Shown here: in pieces, positions 26,231 to 36,905 of the stretch
How positions within the stretch are numbered: the first letter of the stretch is position 1
How the letters are laid out: each line of letters starts with the position of its first letter
Assembly: GCA_963702995.1 (NCBI GenBank)
Contig: OY969783.1
Location: 682,001 to 746,000, forward strand
DNA from: MFD04580-c1 sp963702995
GTDB lineage: Bacteria; Planctomycetota; Phycisphaerae; Tepidisphaerales; Tepidisphaeraceae
Direction: 5' to 3'
DNA length: 64,000 nucleotides
Program-made: the position numbers and the translations under genes
Notes under the pieces: generated by a model
The model's database searches: none
Seen by the model: only the letters and a program-made list of their open reading frames with translations
Told to the model about the DNA's origin: nothing

Positions 26231-26352
26231 CGGTAGCCCTTGCGGCGTTCCAGAGACGGCGGTCCGGTCCAGTCGGGAGCGTCGATCAACACGAATCGGC
26301 CCCGGTCATCCTCTCCAATGCCGTCCCTGCCGCAGCCAACCACGTCCGCGGA

Positions 26353-27351
26353 CTATCCTTTGACCGCTCCGCTCGCCAGCCCGCTGACAAAATCCCGCTG
26401 CAACGCAAAAAACAGCACCACCACCGGCAGCACGGACAGCAGCGTCGCCGCCATCAGTACGCCGTACTGGCTGTCGAACTCCGGCAGCCCCACCATGTTC
26501 GCAAGCCCGATCGGGAGCGTGAACTTCGTGTCATCCTGAAGGACGATCGAGGGCCAGAGGTAGCTGTTCCAGGAGCCCAGGAAGCTGAGCAGGGTGTAGG
26601 CCCCCGTCATCGGCCGCACGACGGGGAGGGCGACCGTCCACCAGAGCCGCAGCTCACTGCATCCATCAAGGCGGCCGGCCTCGAGCAGTTCCTGCGGGAC
26701 CGTTCGCATCGCCTGCATGAACAGGAACATCCCGAACGCGCTGACCGCCCCCGGGACCACGATCGCCAGGTAGCTGTTCAACCAGCCGAACCGGTACATC
26801 AGAAGATAGTTGCTCGGCAGCAGCACCACGCCAGGCAGGAGCATTGTCCCGAGCATGAACGTCATCAGCACGCGGCGGCCGCGGAATCGATACTTGGCCA
26901 GCGCAAACCCGCCAAGGCTGCTGAGTGTCACGCTGAGCAACGTCTGCACGCTGGTAAGGAAGACGCTGTTGACCAGCCACTGCCCGAACGGCTCGCGTCG
27001 GAACAGCGTCCGAAAGTTGTCGAGCGTCAGATGACCCGGATGCCGCCACGGAAGGAAGGAGGAGGTGAACAGGTCGTCCTGCCGCTTGAAGCTCGCGCAG
27101 ATCACCCAGAGGAAAGGCGTCAGCATCACAGCCGCGAGCACGAACAAAACGGCATGGAGTAGCAGCGTCGCCGTGAGCGGATGCCGGATCGGCCGCGGGG
27201 ATTGATCGACTGAGGGCCGGGGCTCGGCCGGCAGCGGCCGCACCGGCGGCGGGGGGATCGGCTCGTCGAGGATGGGCGTGGTGGTGGTCAGGGCGGGTTC
27301 TCGGTTCGTTCGCGGCGGGCGTCGATTCGTAGCGGCACCCAACCTATGCAA
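26353..27351 (-). CDS. ABC sugar transporter permease, MalG type
   Basis: An inner-membrane permease of a CUT1-type carbohydrate importer. Six helices can be traced, the first at about 63-85 (TLLLHAVLFVLAAVMLTPFL). The EAA loop that contacts the ATPase reads EAGRLDGCSELRLWWTVALP, then VVRPM. The C-terminal LQRDFVSGLASGAVKG is typical of MalG-like proteins. The N-terminus is uncertain: the frame opens with a TTG, and the first 50 residues are Pro/Arg/Thr-rich and not conserved. It lies downstream of the MalF-type permease and solute-binding protein on the same strand; no ATPase gene is nearby. Confidence 0.9.
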   Translation of the reverse strand: MHRLGAATNRRPPRTNREPALTTTTPILDEPIPPPPVRPLPAEPRPSVDQSPRPIRHPLTATLLLHAVLFVLAAVMLTPFLWVICASFKRQDDLFTSSFLPWRHPGHLTLDNFRTLFRREPFGQWLVNSVFLTSVQTLLSVTLSSLGGFALAKYRFRGRRVLMTFMLGTMLLPGVVLLPSNYLLMYRFGWLNSYLAIVVPGAVSAFGMFLFMQAMRTVPQELLEAGRLDGCSELRLWWTVALPVVRPMTGAYTLLSFLGSWNSYLWPSIVLQDDTKFTLPIGLANMVGLPEFDSQYGVLMAATLLSVLPVVVLFFALQRDFVSGLASGAVKG

Positions 27352-27370
27352 TCAGTTCCGCCACCGACCC

Positions 27371-27400
27371 GGCGGACGGCACACGGAGTGTGCGCGCTAC
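27371..27400 (+). repeat. Short palindromic repeat at the 3' end of the MalF-type permease
   Basis: GCACACGGAGTGTGC stem-loop with GCGGACG before it and GCTAC after it; close to the copy at 53874-53904. It overlaps the last codon and stop of the permease gene on the other strand. Confidence 0.6.
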
Positions 27401-28307
27401 AAGATCTCCTTCGCCGCGCCGGTGACTCGGATCTGAAGGAACGCCACGATCGAAATCAAGAGGGCCAGCACCCACCCGACGGCGGATGCGTAGCCGAGGT
27501 CCCCCAGGCGGAAGCCGTAGGTGAACAGGTAGGAGACGATGGTTACGCCAAACGCCTTGGCCCCGGCCCCTGGAAGAAGACGTAGGGGAGCTCGAAGAGC
27601 TGGAGCGAATAGATCGTCCCGACCAGCGCCAGGTAGGTCAGGACCGGCCGAATGCCGGGGAGCGTCACCTGGGTGAATCGCGACCAGCGTCCCGCCCCGT
27701 CCACCTCGGCGGCCTCGTACAGGTCGCGGTCAACCGCCTGCAATGCCGCCAGCAAATAGATCATCGCCTGCCCGATCGACAGCCAGAGCGCCGCCAGGAT
27801 CAGCGCGGGCATCGCGAACCGGGCATCGCCGCGCCAGTTGATCTCGGAGCCGACGCTGGGGAAGAGCGCGGCGATCAGCCGGTTAACCAGCCCCGACCGC
27901 GGCGCCAGCAGCAGCATGAAGATCACCGCGACGAAGACCGAGCCAACCAGGTACGACGAGAAGAACGCGAACCGGAACAAGTTCCGAAACCGCGCCCGGC
28001 GGCTGTCGAGCAGCAGGGCGACCCCCAACGCCGTCGGCAACTGCACCGACAGGAACCCCACCGCAAACAGGGCCGTGTTCGCCACCGCGCGCCAGAACAG
28101 CAGGTCGTGCACCATGTACGCGTAGTTCGCGAGCCCCGCCGACGCATGCACCCGCGGCCCCGCGTAACGACGGAAGCTGAGCCCCAGGCTCTGGACGAGC
28201 GGATAGAGGAGAAAGACCCCGAACAAAACGACGAACGGCCCGACAAAGACGTACGGCGCGGCCTGTGATTGGAGCATCCAGAGACGTCGGCGGGTATTGG
28301 GGTTCAT
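27397..28307 (-). CDS. ABC sugar transporter permease, MalF type, one frameshift
   Basis: The partner permease. It begins MNPNTRRRLWMLQSQAAPYV, then helices VGPFVVLFGVFLLYPLVQSL and others. The EAA loop is YEAAEVDGAGRWSRFTQVTL, then PGIRPVL. The open frame ends early at 27543. Translation of the next frame continues as a last membrane helix (GVTIVSYLFTYGFRLGDLGY, ASAVGWVLALLISIVAFLQI) to a stop at 27397. The break at about 27567 is a shortened G-run (GGGGCC), so the full gene probably reads through. It is preceded by the solute-binding protein gene. Confidence 0.88.
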
Positions 28308-28332
28308 CGGTTTGCTGCGCCGATCGGCGGGG

Positions 28333-29883
28333 CTACTTCCCTGTCGGCGTCACGTCCCCGTCAGCGAACGTCCCTTGCCGGATCGCACGCTGCACATACC
28401 CCTGCCCGAACGCAAGCTCTCCACGCACGTACGCATCGAGCCCGCCCGGCGGCCGCCCGGCGCGGAGATACCCCGTCGCCTCCGATAGAACATACCCCAG
28501 CACCTGCGCCGCCACCGGCGTCGCCCACGTCACGTTCTGCGCGGGGATCTCATCGGCGAGCGCAATATACAGTTCGCTCGGGTTCGGGCCCGTGAAGTAG
28601 TCGTCCGCAGTATGCAGCGCCGGCCGCGCCCACGCATCGCGCAGCGGCGGGAGAACGCCGTCCTGACCCGCGCGGGCCTCCAATGCGGGCTCACTCAGAT
28701 ACAGGGATTCGATCGCCCGCCACGCCGCGTCGGGCGCGCGCGGCGCCGCGCGGGATGCCGATCATCGTGCCGCCCCAGGTGCTCGTCGGCGCGTCGCTCG
28801 CGTCAAAGCGGGGGAGGGGCATCATCCGAAGCCTGCCCCGGGCCGAGGGGGCATAATCGCGGAGTGACTGCGCCCGCCAGTCGGGCGTGAGCGCGGCGCA
28901 GAGGAGACCGGCCGCGATGTCGTTCGCCCAAGGGCCGGTCCCCGCGCCGGACTCCCCGGCGATCGCCGAATCGCCCGCCACCAGCGTCGCATAGAACGCG
29001 ACCGTCTGCGCCACGCGCGGGTCCGACAGGTGCAGCACATCATCCGAATCGATCAGATTGATGTGCCGCTGCAGGAGAAGGCACATGAGGGCTTCCGGGC
29101 TCGACCCGAACAGCTCCATCGCATGGCGGCCGCTCTCGCCGTGGGCGCGCCAGTAGGCCTGAAAGTCGAGGCACTTCGCCTGAAACTCCGGCCACGTGGG
29201 CGCCCGGGTTGACCCATCCGGCAATTGAACCCGCTCCAGGTCCACGCCCGCCTCGGCGAAGAGGTCGGCCCGGTAGGTCAGCGTGACCGGGTGGACATCG
29301 TGCGGCACGCCGAAAATGACGCCGCGCTTGCTCCAGGGGGCGAGGCGGTTGCGGACAATTCGGTCGATCCACGCGTCCGGCCGCGTCCCCGGCACGCTTG
29401 GCTGCCAGCGGCCGCCGACGAAGGAATAGATTTGGCCATCCGTCAGGTTTCGCGCGTTCCACCCGGGCCGGCCCGGGTCGGCGGAGGTTTTGATCTCACG
29501 AATGCCGCGGCTTTCGAGGTAGGTGTTCAGCGGGAGCAGCCCGACCGCCTCCACCGGAGGGCGGAAGTACTGGCCGACGCTCTCAAGCTGGAGCTCGACC
29601 AGGTCTGGCAACTCGGCCGCGTCCGGGCGCGACATCAGAAGGGCGGCCATCCGCGTGTTCAGCGCGAGCGGGGGGATCAGCTCAACCCTAGCGTTCGCCC
29701 CGACTGTTCCCGGAAGGCCGGCGCCATCTGGCGATAAGACCGGGCATGCGAATCGGCGAAGGTCCAGAGCCGAAGGTCGCCGTTCGACGGTTTCGGGCGC
29801 GCGGCGATCCAGCCACCGCTGGCGATCGCCAGGAGCAGCATGACCTGCATCGCGCGTCCAAGTGGGAATGTATCGTCCTTCAT
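28333..29883 (-). CDS. Extracellular sugar-binding protein of the ABC importer, two frameshifts
   Basis: It starts MKDDTFPLGRAMQVMLLLAI at 29883, a membrane anchor or signal, then DLRLWTFADSHARSYRQMAP, the usual opening of family 1 solute-binding proteins. The frame changes at about 29690 (to ARVELIPPLALNTRMAALLM), and again near 28750 (to LSEPALEARAGQDGVLPPLR). The long middle frame has the ligand-domain segments WSKRGVIFGVPHDVHPVTLT, YRADLFAEAGVDLERVQLPD, PTWPEFQAKC, and STWGGTMIGIPR. With the two permeases it forms a carbohydrate importer; the substrate cannot be told. Confidence 0.8.
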
Positions 29884-30179
29884 CCGTGGGCCGCGTATTC
29901 TGACCATCCCGCCGCCAACTCACAACGAATCCGCTTCCTCTAACACGGCGGCTCCTCACGGTGACGGCCCATCAGCCCATTCCGCCGTTACAAATTCCGT
30001 GACAGGTACAACGACGCCCGCCGACTGCGCATATAACGGGCGGCCGCGGCCTTGGCGTTCATCACCGGCCGCTCCCCTTGGCCTCAACACGATCCGCCCC
30101 AGCGTTGCGTCAGGAAGTCGATCGTCCCGGGCAACCTCGAAGGATCTGTCAACCTTATACATTGCAGGAATTTACGAGA

Positions 30180-33100
30180 ATGGCTCGCTTCACCGACCTG
30201 ACCCGCGCTCTTGCCCGCTCCTTCGTCCCGGCCGGCTTTGCCGCCCTCTGCCTCGCGCAGGCGGCCGCCTCGGCGGCGCCCAAGTACGCGGCCGACACGC
30301 CCCTCCAGACCGCGCCGGACTGGAAGGCCGAGGTGCTGCTCGAGCACCCGCAGATTCATCACCCGTCGGTCGTCACCTGCGCCCCGACGGCCGCATCTTT
30401 GTAGCCGAAGACCCCGTGGACATGGGGATGCCCAGCAACGCCGGCGTCGATCGCATTCTCTGCATCTACCCCGACGGGCACCGCACGGTCTTCGCTGAAC
30501 ATCTAAACGCCGTGTTCGGGCTGCAGTATGTGGACGGCAAGGTCTTCGTCCATCACACGCCCAAGTTCACGGTCTTCACCGACGACAACGGCGTCGGCAA
30601 AGACCCCAAAGACATCATCGATACGACCAACCCCTCCCCCAACAACAACGGCGCGGGCTTCAACGATCACATCCCGTCCAACTTCCGCCTGGCGATGGAC
30701 GGCTACTTCTACATGAGCACCGGCGACAAAGGGATCTTCGGCGCCGAGAGCAACGTCGATCATAAGAAGGCCGAGATCCACGGCGGCGGCGTCCTGCGCA
30801 TCCGCCCCGACGGGACCGACATGGAGGTCTACTCCACCGGCACCCGCAACCACCTCGACATCTCGATCAACCCGGAAGACGACATCTTCACCTACGACAA
30901 CACCGATGACGGCCACGGCTGGTGGACCCGCTTCACCCACATGGTGGACGGCGGGTACTACGGCTACCCCTACGACTACAAGGGGGATGAGCCCAGCGGC
31001 GAAGCCCCCAAAGGCATCAACCCCGACAAGGCCTCGGACACGCCGTTCCAGCCCTACACGCTCTGGCGGATGGCCGAATACGGCGGCGGCGCCCCGTGCG
31101 GCGCGGTCGGCTACAACGAGGACGCGTTGCCTGCCCAGTACCACGGGAACCTCTTCCACTGCGAGTGGGGCAAGGGCGAGGTCGAACGGTTCGTCGTCCA
31201 GCGCGACGGCGGGAGCTACAAGGTCGTCAGCCGCGACGCGAAGTTCCTCGCCCCCGGCGGCACCCTGCGGCCGGTCGGCATCACCGTCCTGCCGGACGGC
31301 TCCGGCCTGCTCGTCGCCGACTGGAACTACGGCGGCTGGAAGCGCAACGAAGATGCCGGCCGCCTGATCAAACTCACCTACACCGGCAAGCTCACCCCCG
31401 CCCCCAAACCCGCCTGGTTCATCCCCGCCGCCGAGGGCCAGGCCTTCACCGCGACGATCCCCGAGCTGATCGCCGCCCTGGGCCATCCGGCCCAGAGCGT
31501 TCGCCTCGTCGCCAGCCGCCGGCTCGTAGACCGCGGTGAGCAGGCCGTCGCCCCGCTGGTCGCCGTGCTGAAAGACGCCGCCTCGCCGCCGGCCGCTCGA
31601 TGGCATGCGATCTGGACGCTGGACAAACTTGGCGGCGGCTCCGCCGGGCGTGACGGCACCATCGCGCTGGTCAGGGATTCGAAAGGCGACGCCTCGGTCC
31701 GCCGGCAGGCAATCCGCCAGCTCGGTACCCGCAAAGCGACCGAGGCCACTGAGGCAATCGTCGCCGCGCTGTCCGACCCGGACGCCTCGATCCGCTTCCA
31801 GGCGGCGACGGCGCTCGGCCGCATCGGTAAGGCGTCGGCCGCCCCGGCCCTTGTCGCGAGCCTGGGGGAGAAGGACTTCTTCACCCACTTCGCGATCTTC
31901 ACCGCCCTGCGCCGGATCGGCATGGCCGACCCCGACGCATGGCCCGTCATCGTCAAAGGCCTGCGGAACGAATCGCCCGCCATTCGAACCGGGACGACCC
32001 TGGCCCTGCACGACGCGTACGACCCCGCCCTGGTTCGCGCCCTGTCCAGGCTGATCAACGACGCGTCGGCCGGCGCGGCGGCCCGAACGGCGGCCCTCCC
32101 CGCCCTGGCCGAGCTGCACCGGCAAGTCCCCGCGTGGGACGGCAAGTGGTGGGCGACGCAGCCCGCCGGATCCTCCCGCCCGGCGAAGACGGTGGACTGG
32201 GAAGGGACCACCAGCGTCCTGAGCACGATCCAATCCGCCCTGCGCGACCCCGACCCGGCGATCAAGACCGCCGCCGTCGCCGCCATGCGGATTGCCCCCG
32301 ACCCCGCGGCGGCCGAGTTCCTCGTCGAGATGTTCAAAGCCGACAAGAACGTCAACTTCCGCCGCTCGATCCTCCAGGCGCTGGGGGCGAGCAAGTCGCC
32401 GGCGGTCCTGCCGCTGATCGATTCGGTCCTGAAGTCCAAGGATGATTTGCCCCTCGCCCCCGACGCGATCGCGGCCGCCGACCAGGTGGGGAGCAAACAG
32501 TCGTCCGGCGCACTGCTTTCCTTTGTTGACTCTGGCGCTGATGCGACGCTCGTCGTGCCGGCGGTGGCCTCTCTCGGCAAGCTGAAAGAGGCGGCGGCCG
32601 TTCCGTCGCTCCTGAAGCACCTGGCCGACCAGAGCGCCGTCGCGCCGGCGGCCGCCGCGGCCCTCGCCGAGATCGGCGGCAAGCCTGCCATCCAGGCGTT
32701 GATGACCGCCCTGACCGACCCCCGCCCCGAGCTTCGCAACGCGGCCGCCTCGGGCCTCGGCACGCTTCGCGCCAAAGAAGCGATCCCCGCCCTGATCGCC
32801 GCCTCGAAGGATAAGGATTCGAAGTACGAAGCGATCTCCGCCCTCACCCGCATGCCGACGATCGATGCCCTGGACGCCTACCTCGAAGGGATCGCCGGAA
32901 AGGACGGCGCCGTCCGCAAACAGGCGAAGGCGGCGCTCACGTCGATCAAGGACGTCGCCCTCCCCGCGATCGAAGCGAAGCTGGACAAGGGCGAGATCAA
33001 GCCGAACACTTTGGCGGCCGTACAAGAGGTTTACGCGACCTACAACAACCTGGAGAACTGGTCGATCATCGGCCCGTTCCCGATCAACGCCGCGCCGTTC

Positions 33101-34009
33101 GACCCCGCCACCATCAAGCCCGACGGCGAAGTGGAAGGCCCCGGCGGCAAGAAGCTTGCCTGGCAGAAGATCCGCGCCGCCAACCGCGAGGCGATGGTCG
33201 ATGCCGGAAAGCTGTTCGGAACGAACGATAACGTCGCCGCGTGGGCGGTCACCGAGTTCAACGCTGGCGCCGATCATGAGTTGGAATTCCAGGCGGGGGC
33301 GGATGACACGCTCACCGTCTGGCTGAACGGCAAACAGGTGTTCGACGCCCAGGGCAACCATGGCTGGGCGGCCGACGGCTTCCACTTCAAGGCGCTGGTG
33401 CATAAAGGGCGGAACCAGATCGTGCTGAAGTGCGGCAACATCAGCGGCGGCTGGCAATTCTCGATGGCGACCAGCGCCGACCGATCGAGCCGCATCTTCC
33501 AATCCGTCGCCCCGAAAAAGCCCAGCCGCGACGAATACGGCAAGTACGCTCTGAGCCATCCCGGCACGGCCACCGCCGGCAGCGCCCAGTTTCACAACGC
33601 CCAGGGCGTCGGCTGCATCAAGTGCCATCAGGTCGCCAGCGAAGGGGGCCAGATCGGCCCGAGCTTGGACGGCATCGCCGTGAAATACGATCGAGCGAAG
33701 CTGATCGAATCGGTCCTCTACCCCTCGGCGCAGATCCTCGACGGCTACCAGCAGTCGATCGTCAAGACCAAGGACGACGACGTGATCTACGGCGTCATCC
33801 GCGGTGAAACCCCCACTGAAATCACCCTCTACGACTCGGCCGCCAAGGCCTATACGATCAAGAAGGCCGACATCGTCAGCCAGAAGGTGAGCAACGTCTC
33901 CCCCATGCCCGAAGGCCTCGAGCAGGGCCTGACGCTTCAGGAGTTCAGCGACCTGATCTCCTACCTGGAAAGCCTCAAGGACACGAAGACCGTCCCGCCG
34001 AAGAAGTGA
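30180..34009 (+). CDS. Pirellula-type membrane dehydrogenase with HEAT repeats and CxxCH heme site, one frameshift
   Basis: About 1276 residues with a signal peptide (about 1-36, ends AAASAAPKY). Parts in order: a beta-propeller dehydrogenase domain (about 40-430; APDGRIFVAEDPVDM, GGVLRIRPDGTDMEVYSTGT, RNHLDISINPEDDIFTYDNT, GWWTRFTHMVDGGYYGYPYD), HEAT-like repeats (about 440-950), a beta-sandwich segment (LENWSIIGPFPINAAPFD; ADDTLTVWLNGKQVFD), and a C-terminal heme-binding domain with GVGCIKCHQVASEGGQIGPS. This is the planctomycete/verrucomicrobial arrangement known from TIGR02604/TIGR02603. The frame breaks once at about 30379, where a C-run is one base short. The role in periplasmic sugar oxidation is inferred from the family. 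Confidence 0.92.
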
Positions 34010-34165
34010 CGGCGGTCGGAGAACCCTGCGGCCGCAGGTGCGCCTGGGCAAGGTCCCACCGCTCTCGACGATCGACCCGCTCGCGGCGTTCTCTATGCCG
34101 TCAGCGCCGGCGTCGCGATGGCGCGTCGTTCAACGACCGGAGCGCGGCGATCCCTTCGCGGTCGC

Positions 34166-35221
34166 TCACCGTCCGGATCGTGTATCGATACGTCTTCTGT
34201 TCTCCGGCGCGATCTCGTCCATCTCCCCGTGTTCCCGGTCCTCCCAGCGGCCCGTGACGCGGCCGTTGCTCGGCTCCAGCGCCGTCACATACTCGCCCGG
34301 CCCCCAGTGCTGCCAATTGACGCAGCGGCCAAACTCGGCGGTGCTGTAGTCGATGCCGACGCCGAGGCCGATCCGGCGGTTCACCAACCCCACCGTCACC
34401 CGCCGATCGCGGCCGGCCTCCCTGGGATAGAGGTAGGCGACAGCCTCATTCCCGCCGCGATGGCTATCGAGCGGGCCGGGGATCTGTTTGTAGCGCCCGC
34501 CGGGCTTGAAGACGCGCTGCGCTTCGTCCGTCCCCAGCGGTTCGACCCCGGCGTCGTAACAAAACTCGGCCCCGGCATCGACCAGCGGGTAACCCAAATT
34601 GATATGGAGCAGCCACGCGTGGGGCGCGGGCTGATTGCCGGCATTGAAGAACGCGTCGGTGAAGTCGATCCGGTTCTCTCCGAGCCGGCAGGCAATGGTG
34701 CGACGAAGCGTGACATTCGGCCCAAACAGGCGGCCGTAGCGCAACACGCCCGTCACCGCCATCTCCAGCCGCCCGGCATGCGGATCGGGCTGGACGATCG
34801 ATTCGATCTCAGCCGGCGTCCCCGAATGCACCCCGTGCAGCGGCAGGTCCTCCCCCGCATCCTGCCCCGGCCGCCCGACGTTGAACGGGCCGCAACTGGT
34901 CAGCAGCCCCCCGGGAAAGCGGTGCAACCAGTCGATCCCCCGATCCGTCCCCTGCATTGGCGCCGAAACGCCCTTATGCGTCAGAAAAGCGAGGCTGTGC
35001 GCATTGAGGAAAGCCTGATCGACATCGAGCCCCCGATCCGCCAAAATTCGAAAACGGAGCCCAGCCCCGGTATTGAAGCACAACGCCCGCGACCCACGCC
35101 CCGCCCCCGAGTCGATCGTGTATTGTTCGATCCCGCCCACCTGCGCCGCGTTGATGAACTTCGAAAGGTCAAACCCGGCCGCCTCAACCGCCTGGCCCAC
35201 CTTCGCTTGCCGACCCGCCAT
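34166..35221 (-). CDS. DUF4432 / aldose-1-epimerase-like protein
   Basis: About 351 residues from an ATG at 35221, which has a GAGGTG site upstream; a longer in-frame start at 35251 is less likely. Features of the galactose-mutarotase-like superfold: RILADRGLDVDQAFLNAHSL, DWLHRFPGGLLTSCGPFNVG, DLPLHGVHSGTPAEIES, HAWLLHINLGYPLVDAGAEF, and NWQHWGPGEYVTALEPSNG. The conserved histidine (LHG) and a late E in ALEP suit a mutarotase or epimerase active site. It lies convergent to the membrane dehydrogenase gene and close to the sugar importer. The reaction is not known for this family. Confidence 0.8.
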   Translation of the reverse strand: MAGRQAKVGQAVEAAGFDLSKFINAAQVGGIEQYTIDSGAGRGSRALCFNTGAGLRFRILADRGLDVDQAFLNAHSLAFLTHKGVSAPMQGTDRGIDWLHRFPGGLLTSCGPFNVGRPGQDAGEDLPLHGVHSGTPAEIESIVQPDPHAGRLEMAVTGVLRYGRLFGPNVTLRRTIACRLGENRIDFTDAFFNAGNQPAPHAWLLHINLGYPLVDAGAEFCYDAGVEPLGTDEAQRVFKPGGRYKQIPGPLDSHRGGNEAVAYLYPREAGRDRRVTVGLVNRRIGLGVGIDYSTAEFGRCVNWQHWGPGEYVTALEPSNGRVTGRWEDREHGEMDEIAPENRRRIDTRSGR

Positions 35222-35304
35222 AGAGCACCTCGCCAAAGCTGTGACCCCCATCTCGACCGACGTTACTCGCCCAACGCACCTCCAGCCACCGTCGCGTCAA
35301 TCAA

Positions 35305-35420
35305 AAACACCTCCAGACCCCTTTTCCTCCGAGCGGCGGAAAGGGGTCAGAAGGTATTTCGCGGGATCCCGCGCTGTCGGATGATGTCCCAAACAATACC
35401 TCCAGACCCCTTTTATTGCG
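35305..35420. repeat. REP-like composite: one hairpin plus a half site
   Basis: A hairpin (35305-35359): left arm ACCTCCAGACCCCTTTTCC, right arm GGAAAGGGGTCAGAAGGT. A second half site AATACCTCCAGACCCCTTTT lies at 35396-35415, with about 36 bases between. The same design recurs at 53758-53873. Two arm types can be told apart (CTCCAGACC and CTTCTGACC); here the hairpin has one of each. It fills much of the gap between the DUF4432 gene and the secreted LEPxLL-like gene, which diverge. Confidence 0.8.
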
Positions 35421-35518
35421 GTTTCAGGGAGGTCATGCGCAGTTGGGGTGAGTCGCGGGGGTAGCTAGAGGTCGTCGGAAGAGGAACGAAACCTACGTCC
35501 AGTTGATCGGGAGGTCAC

Positions 35519-36679
35519 ATGGTCGCCAAAGCTCAAACATCGTCTCGTCTGTCGCAGTCGGCATCGTCGCGTGCTGTCTTGGAACCGCTGGAAGGTCGAA
35601 CGCTCATGACGGTTGTCCTTCCCGGCGGCGGGGTGGCGATCGGCGGGACCACGGCGGCCGCCCGGCCGGAACTGGCGGGCGTCGTCGTCCATGATTCGCT
35701 CATCCCGGTCGATATCGTTGACGCGTCGGGCCACACGATCTTCAAGGGGGATCTGCAAGACCGGGTCGTCAAGGAGACCAAAGCCGGCACGCTCGATTTC
35801 TACCAGACCCTTCGCGCCGACGCGGGCTTTACGCCCCGGGCCTACCTCGATTACGCGATCCGCTCCAACTTCGGCGGCGGCCTGACCGACGTCGATTACC
35901 GCACCGACGGCCTGGGGAGCCCGTCGATCAAGCCGGAATCGGTCATTCGCAGCTCCGACTCCAAGTCGGTCGTCTTCAAGTTCGGCGGCGACCTGATCGC
36001 TCCCGGCCAGCAGTCGCTCTTCTACATGATCAAGACCAACGCGACCGCGTTCGACACCAAGGGGAACACCACGCTGAGCATGCAGTCGAGCCTCACCGGG
36101 CCGGTGGGGACCGAGAAGCTCGCCACCGCCGAACCGGTCCCTTTGTCGTTCAAACCCTACGAGCATATCGTCAACGGCTCATTCGAGAGCCCCGCCCTGA
36201 CCTCAAGCGATAAGGCGGGCTATCGCCCTGTCCGCTCGCTCCCCGCGTGGTCGATCTTCGGGAAGAACCACGTCCTGGGGACCGGCGACGTCGATGTGGT
36301 CAAGACGTATTGGGCGCCCTACAGCGGCAACCAGTCGCTCGACCTCGTCGGCGACACGGGAGTCGGCACCGGCATCGAGCAGACGATCGCGACGATCCCC
36401 GGCCAGAGCTACAAGCTGACGTTCGCATACGCAAACAATACTGACAGCACCTTCGACTCGGCGCGGGTCGAGGCCGTCGGCCTCGGCGGCATGGACCGGC
36501 TGAGCGCGGTGGTCTCTCACAGTCACTCGACGCCGATGCACATGAATTACGCGCTGTTCAGCCAGACCTTCATCGCCAACAGCAACATAACCACCATCCG
36601 GTTCACCAGCCTCGCGTCCACCAACCCGCTGCCGCAGTCGGGCATCGCCCTGGACGCCGTCTCCGTCGTCGGGCCGTGA
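35519..36679 (+). CDS. Secreted protein with LEPxLL-like N-terminus and DUF642-type domain
   Basis: 386 residues. The N-terminus SRAVLEPLEGRTLMTVVLP is close to the planctomycete LEPR-x-LL surface-protein signature, though the R is replaced (LEPLEGRTLM). The first domain (about 35-205) is all-beta and unrecognised. The second (about 215-386) begins IVNGSFESPALTSSDKAGYR and has SGNQSLDLVGDTGVGTGIEQ, TIATIPGQSYKLTFAYANN, a DUF642/choice-of-anchor type carbohydrate-binding-like fold. A GGGAGGT ribosome site precedes the ATG. Likely exported and possibly sugar-binding; the function is not known. Confidence 0.75.
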   Translation: MVAKAQTSSRLSQSASSRAVLEPLEGRTLMTVVLPGGGVAIGGTTAAARPELAGVVVHDSLIPVDIVDASGHTIFKGDLQDRVVKETKAGTLDFYQTLRADAGFTPRAYLDYAIRSNFGGGLTDVDYRTDGLGSPSIKPESVIRSSDSKSVVFKFGGDLIAPGQQSLFYMIKTNATAFDTKGNTTLSMQSSLTGPVGTEKLATAEPVPLSFKPYEHIVNGSFESPALTSSDKAGYRPVRSLPAWSIFGKNHVLGTGDVDVVKTYWAPYSGNQSLDLVGDTGVGTGIEQTIATIPGQSYKLTFAYANNTDSTFDSARVEAVGLGGMDRLSAVVSHSHSTPMHMNYALFSQTFIANSNITTIRFTSLASTNPLPQSGIALDAVSVVGP

Positions 36680-36710
36680 GCGCCGATACGCCCGTTCAGA
36701 CCGCACTCAC

Positions 36711-36739
36711 CGCCCGCCGGCGTCAGACGCCGGCGGGCG
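36711..36739 (+). terminator. Strong GC hairpin after the LEPxLL-like gene
   Basis: Fourteen-base arms CGCCCGCCGGCGTC and GACGCCGGCGGGCG around one base, so at least CCGCCGGCG/CGCCGGCGG pairs. It begins 31 bases after the stop. No U-run follows, but the position suits a transcript end. Confidence 0.6.
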
Positions 36740-36905
36740 GGCTCGGTTAAGTGCCACGACGATCCATGGCCGTGAGCGCGTGCGACCTCGCCCTGTCGCA
36801 CAGCTGCGTGGATGTCCCCTCTGGCAGCGGGCCCGGCGCGAGGGGCACCGACGGGCCCCGAATGGCGGTTGCACGACGGAGCGGCGTGACTATGGTGCGG
36901 GGCTC

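Noticed and set aside
30503..34051. Long open frame on the minus strand opposite the membrane dehydrogenase (1182 codons)
   Set aside because: Mirror of a strongly biased GC-rich gene; its protein is an Arg/Gly/Asp-rich shadow with no domain.
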